Assembly: GCA_016190785.1 (NCBI GenBank)
Contig: JACPPX010000119.1
Coordinates: 1-12,358 of the forward strand
Source of the DNA: Chloroflexota bacterium
Lineage (GTDB): Bacteria; Chloroflexota; Anaerolineae; UBA7937; JACPPX01
Length of the DNA stretch: 12,358 bases
Direction: 5' to 3'
Shown here: in pieces, positions 10,481-12,358 of the stretch
Layout of the letters: each line of letters begins with the position of its first letter
How positions within the stretch are numbered: position 1 is the first letter of the stretch
Made by a program: the position numbers and the translations under genes
The notes under the pieces: model-generated
The model's database searches: none
What the model was told of the DNA's origin: nothing
What the model saw: only the letters and a program-made list of their open reading frames with translations

Positions 10481-12358
10481 TTACCGTTCCTCCGGGGAGA
10501 CATCATCGGGGTGCAGAACTTTGCGAGAACGACCTCCGCTCTCTGCCGGAGCCACATATCCCATCTCTTCTAGCTGGTCCATCAGCTTGGCTGCTCGAGG
10601 ATACCCGATACCTAGCTTGCGCTGTAAGAAAGAGGTAGAGGCATACTGATGCTGGCGGAGGAGGGTCAAAGCCTGCTCCAGGAGTTTATCCCCCACTTCT
10701 TTCTCCTCCGGCTCCTCCTCCAACTCCACAGTCGGTGATAGGGGAATCTGGGTCGGGGGGGAATTTTTCTGCCACCAGCGGACCAGAGAAAATATTTCGC
10801 GATCGAAGACGAAACACCCTTGGAGCCGCAACGGACTGGCTGAATCGGGGGCTTTGTATAACATATCTCCTCTTCCGAGGAGTGTTTCCGCCCCGGCTAT
10901 ATCCAGAATAACTCGGGAATCGATCTGGGAAGAGACGGCAAAGGAGATGCGGGCCGGGAAGTTCGCTTTTATTAAGCCGGTGACCACATCCACCGAGGGG
11001 CGCTGGGTGGCAATGACTAGATGGATCCCGGTGGCCCGAGCCATCTGCGCCAAGCGGGTGATCCGCTGTTCTACCTCGAAGGGAGCATAGAGCATCAAAT
11101 CTGCCAACTCATCTACGACGATCACAATGTAGGGCAGGGGTTCCCTACCCTGAGCCGCTGCGCGAGAATTGTACTGCTGAAGGTGACGGGCTCCTAATTC
11201 TTTGAAATACTGATAGCGGCGCTGCATCTCCTGAATGGCCCAGCGCAACCCGTCCAGGGCCTCCTCCACATCATGCAGGACTTTGAATTGCAGGTGGGGA
11301 AGGCCGGCAAAGTGCACCAGTTCCACCGGTTTGGGGTCAACCAAAATAAGTTTGACCCTCTGCGGCGGATTCTGGAAAAGGAGGCTGGTGACGATCGAGC
11401 TCAAACACACACTCTTTCCGGAACCGGTGGCTCCGGCGATGAGCAGGTGGGGCATGGTGGCCAGATCCGCCACCACTGGTTGCCCGGAAACATTTCTCCC
11501 CAGAGCCAATTTCAGGGGAGACAAAACCTTCTTGTAGGCTTCAGATTCCATTACCCCCCGCAGAGAGACCGGAGCGAGTTGAGTGTTAGGGACCTCGATT
11601 CCCACTACCGGCCGTCCAGGGACCGGAGCCTCGATCCGCACCGGGGAGGCGGCCAGGGCCAGCTCCAGATCCTTATCCAGAGCGGTGATCTGATTGACCC
11701 TCACTCGGCGGGGCGGACCCCCCTCCCGCGAGGCCACGGTTCCGGGCTCTAGCCCGAACTGGGTCACCGTTGGTCCCGGTACGATAGAAACCACCTTGGC
11801 CGGGACTCCGAAGGAGGCCAGTGTTTCCTCGATGATCCGCGCTTTCTTCTCTATGTCCTCTTCCTCCCAAGCGGTCTCTGGGCTCTTCTCCAATAGCTCT
11901 AGCGGGGGAAGATCAACCTCCACCGGGAGAGGTTTTTCTTCCAGCTTCACCTTTTCTTGGGGCCTTTTGCTCAGAGGAGGGGTTGCTCTCTTGATCGGCT
12001 CCGGGGAAGAGAGAATGACCGGTTCCTGATGCTTCTCCTCGACCATAGGCAGGGTAGAAGATGGGGCAGTGGGGGAGGGAGGGCGGAGCGTAGAGAGTTT
12101 TTGCCCGGCGGCCAGGAGTTCGCGGCGGTAGGGCCAAATCGCTAAAAACGAACCCGAAACCAAAGCCAATAAGTAGACCAGGGAAGAACCAACTTCACCC
12201 AGGATGGGGAGGAGTAAAAGCCCGAGGGCCCAGCCCAGATATCCACCTCCGCTACCAACTTGAAGCCGGGGATCGGGGTTCTGGGCCAGGAGTTGGAGGA
12301 AACCGACCAGGGCCAAAAAGCCAAGAACCGCTCCCAGGGCGGCTCTCTTCTCCGGGTC
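10481..12358 (-). CDS. ftsK: FtsK/SpoIIIE DNA translocase (5' end outside the window)
   Basis: FtsK pumps DNA through the division septum and helps resolve chromosome dimers. At least 625 residues are visible. The frame is open to the right edge, so the true start is outside; a TTG at 12316 is internal. The visible N-terminal part has hydrophobic segments of the membrane domain (RAALGAVLGFLALVGFL, GWALGLLLLPILG, LVYLLALVSGSFLAIW). Then comes a proline- and charge-rich linker (about 11880-12110) and the alpha/beta motor domains. These carry Walker A GATGSGKS (11434-11411), Walker B VVDEL (near 11119-11105) and IATQRPSVDVVTGLIKANFP. The C-terminal gamma winged helix (about 10500-10690; TSFLQRKLGIGYPRAAKLMD) reads polarity sequences on DNA. 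Five bases separate its stop from infA. Confidence 0.95.
   Translation of the reverse strand, partial: DPEKRAALGAVLGFLALVGFLQLLAQNPDPRLQVGSGGGYLGWALGLLLLPILGEVGSSLVYLLALVSGSFLAIWPYRRELLAAGQKLSTLRPPSPTAPSSTLPMVEEKHQEPVILSSPEPIKRATPPLSKRPQEKVKLEEKPLPVEVDLPPLELLEKSPETAWEEEDIEKKARIIEETLASFGVPAKVVSIVPGPTVTQFGLEPGTVASREGGPPRRVRVNQITALDKDLELALAASPVRIEAPVPGRPVVGIEVPNTQLAPVSLRGVMESEAYKKVLSPLKLALGRNVSGQPVVADLATMPHLLIAGATGSGKSVCLSSIVTSLLFQNPPQRVKLILVDPKPVELVHFAGLPHLQFKVLHDVEEALDGLRWAIQEMQRRYQYFKELGARHLQQYNSRAAAQGREPLPYIVIVVDELADLMLYAPFEVEQRITRLAQMARATGIHLVIATQRPSVDVVTGLIKANFPARISFAVSSQIDSRVILDIAGAETLLGRGDMLYKAPDSASPLRLQGCFVFDREIFSLVRWWQKNSPPTQIPLSPTVELEEEPEEKEVGDKLLEQALTLLRQHQYASTSFLQRKLGIGYPRAAKLMDQLEEMGYVAPAESGGRSRKVLHPDDVSPEER

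Noticed and set aside
1..12358. tRNA, rRNA, insertion sequence or prophage remnants
   Set aside because: Nearly every base is covered by intact genes with short spacers; I saw no tRNA-like clover leaf, transposase motif, terminal inverted repeats or phage genes.

Overview
The window is a gene-dense, moderately GC-rich stretch of bacterial chromosome. It holds sixteen protein genes, two of them cut by the window edges, and no RNA genes, insertion sequences or CRISPR. The gene content is mostly housekeeping and all reading frames are intact. Several protein styles recall Chloroflexota-like thermophile or anaerobe genomes: short RmlC-like cupin, GalT-like protein beside GlgA, small alpha-beta barrel protein, FmdB with a long tail. 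That placement is an inference from memory of protein style and is not secure.

Left part (1-1087): a minus-strand operon coaE > 75-residue membrane protein > GNAT acetyltransferase (cut by the edge), with overlapping start and stop codons. It is divergent from a plus-strand operon (1087-4535) of membrane protein > RmlC-like epimerase > glycogen synthase GlgA > GalT-like nucleotidyltransferase. The 97-base divergent region carries two outward-facing promoters with -10 boxes reading TATAAT. They sit so close to the first codons that both transcripts look leaderless or nearly so, which moves the coaE start to a GTG at 1007.

Middle (4536-5728): dtd (minus) meets the GalT-like gene stop to stop with no spacer. 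It is divergent from a small unknown alpha-beta barrel protein, and the two promoters overlap. That gene converges on an FmdB zinc-ribbon gene across a strong hairpin. The 3' end of the FmdB gene contains six perfect copies of a 13-bp tandem repeat that encodes the same 13-residue peptide in every frame.

Right-middle (5780-8357): tetR > ABC ATPase > ABC-2 permease, a typical self-regulated exporter operon. It has a consensus promoter (TTGACA-16-TATAAT) and an 18-bp palindromic operator over the transcription start.

Right (8375-12358): ftsK (its 5' end lies beyond the window) > infA > yebC > ruvC > ruvA, all on the minus strand with spacers of -4 to 21 bases. This cluster covers chromosome segregation, translation and Holliday-junction processing.

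The most interesting items are the back-to-back leaderless promoters, the frame-neutral repeat in fmdB, and the glgA/GalT-like/RmlC-like/membrane-protein operon, whose joint pathway is not obvious.
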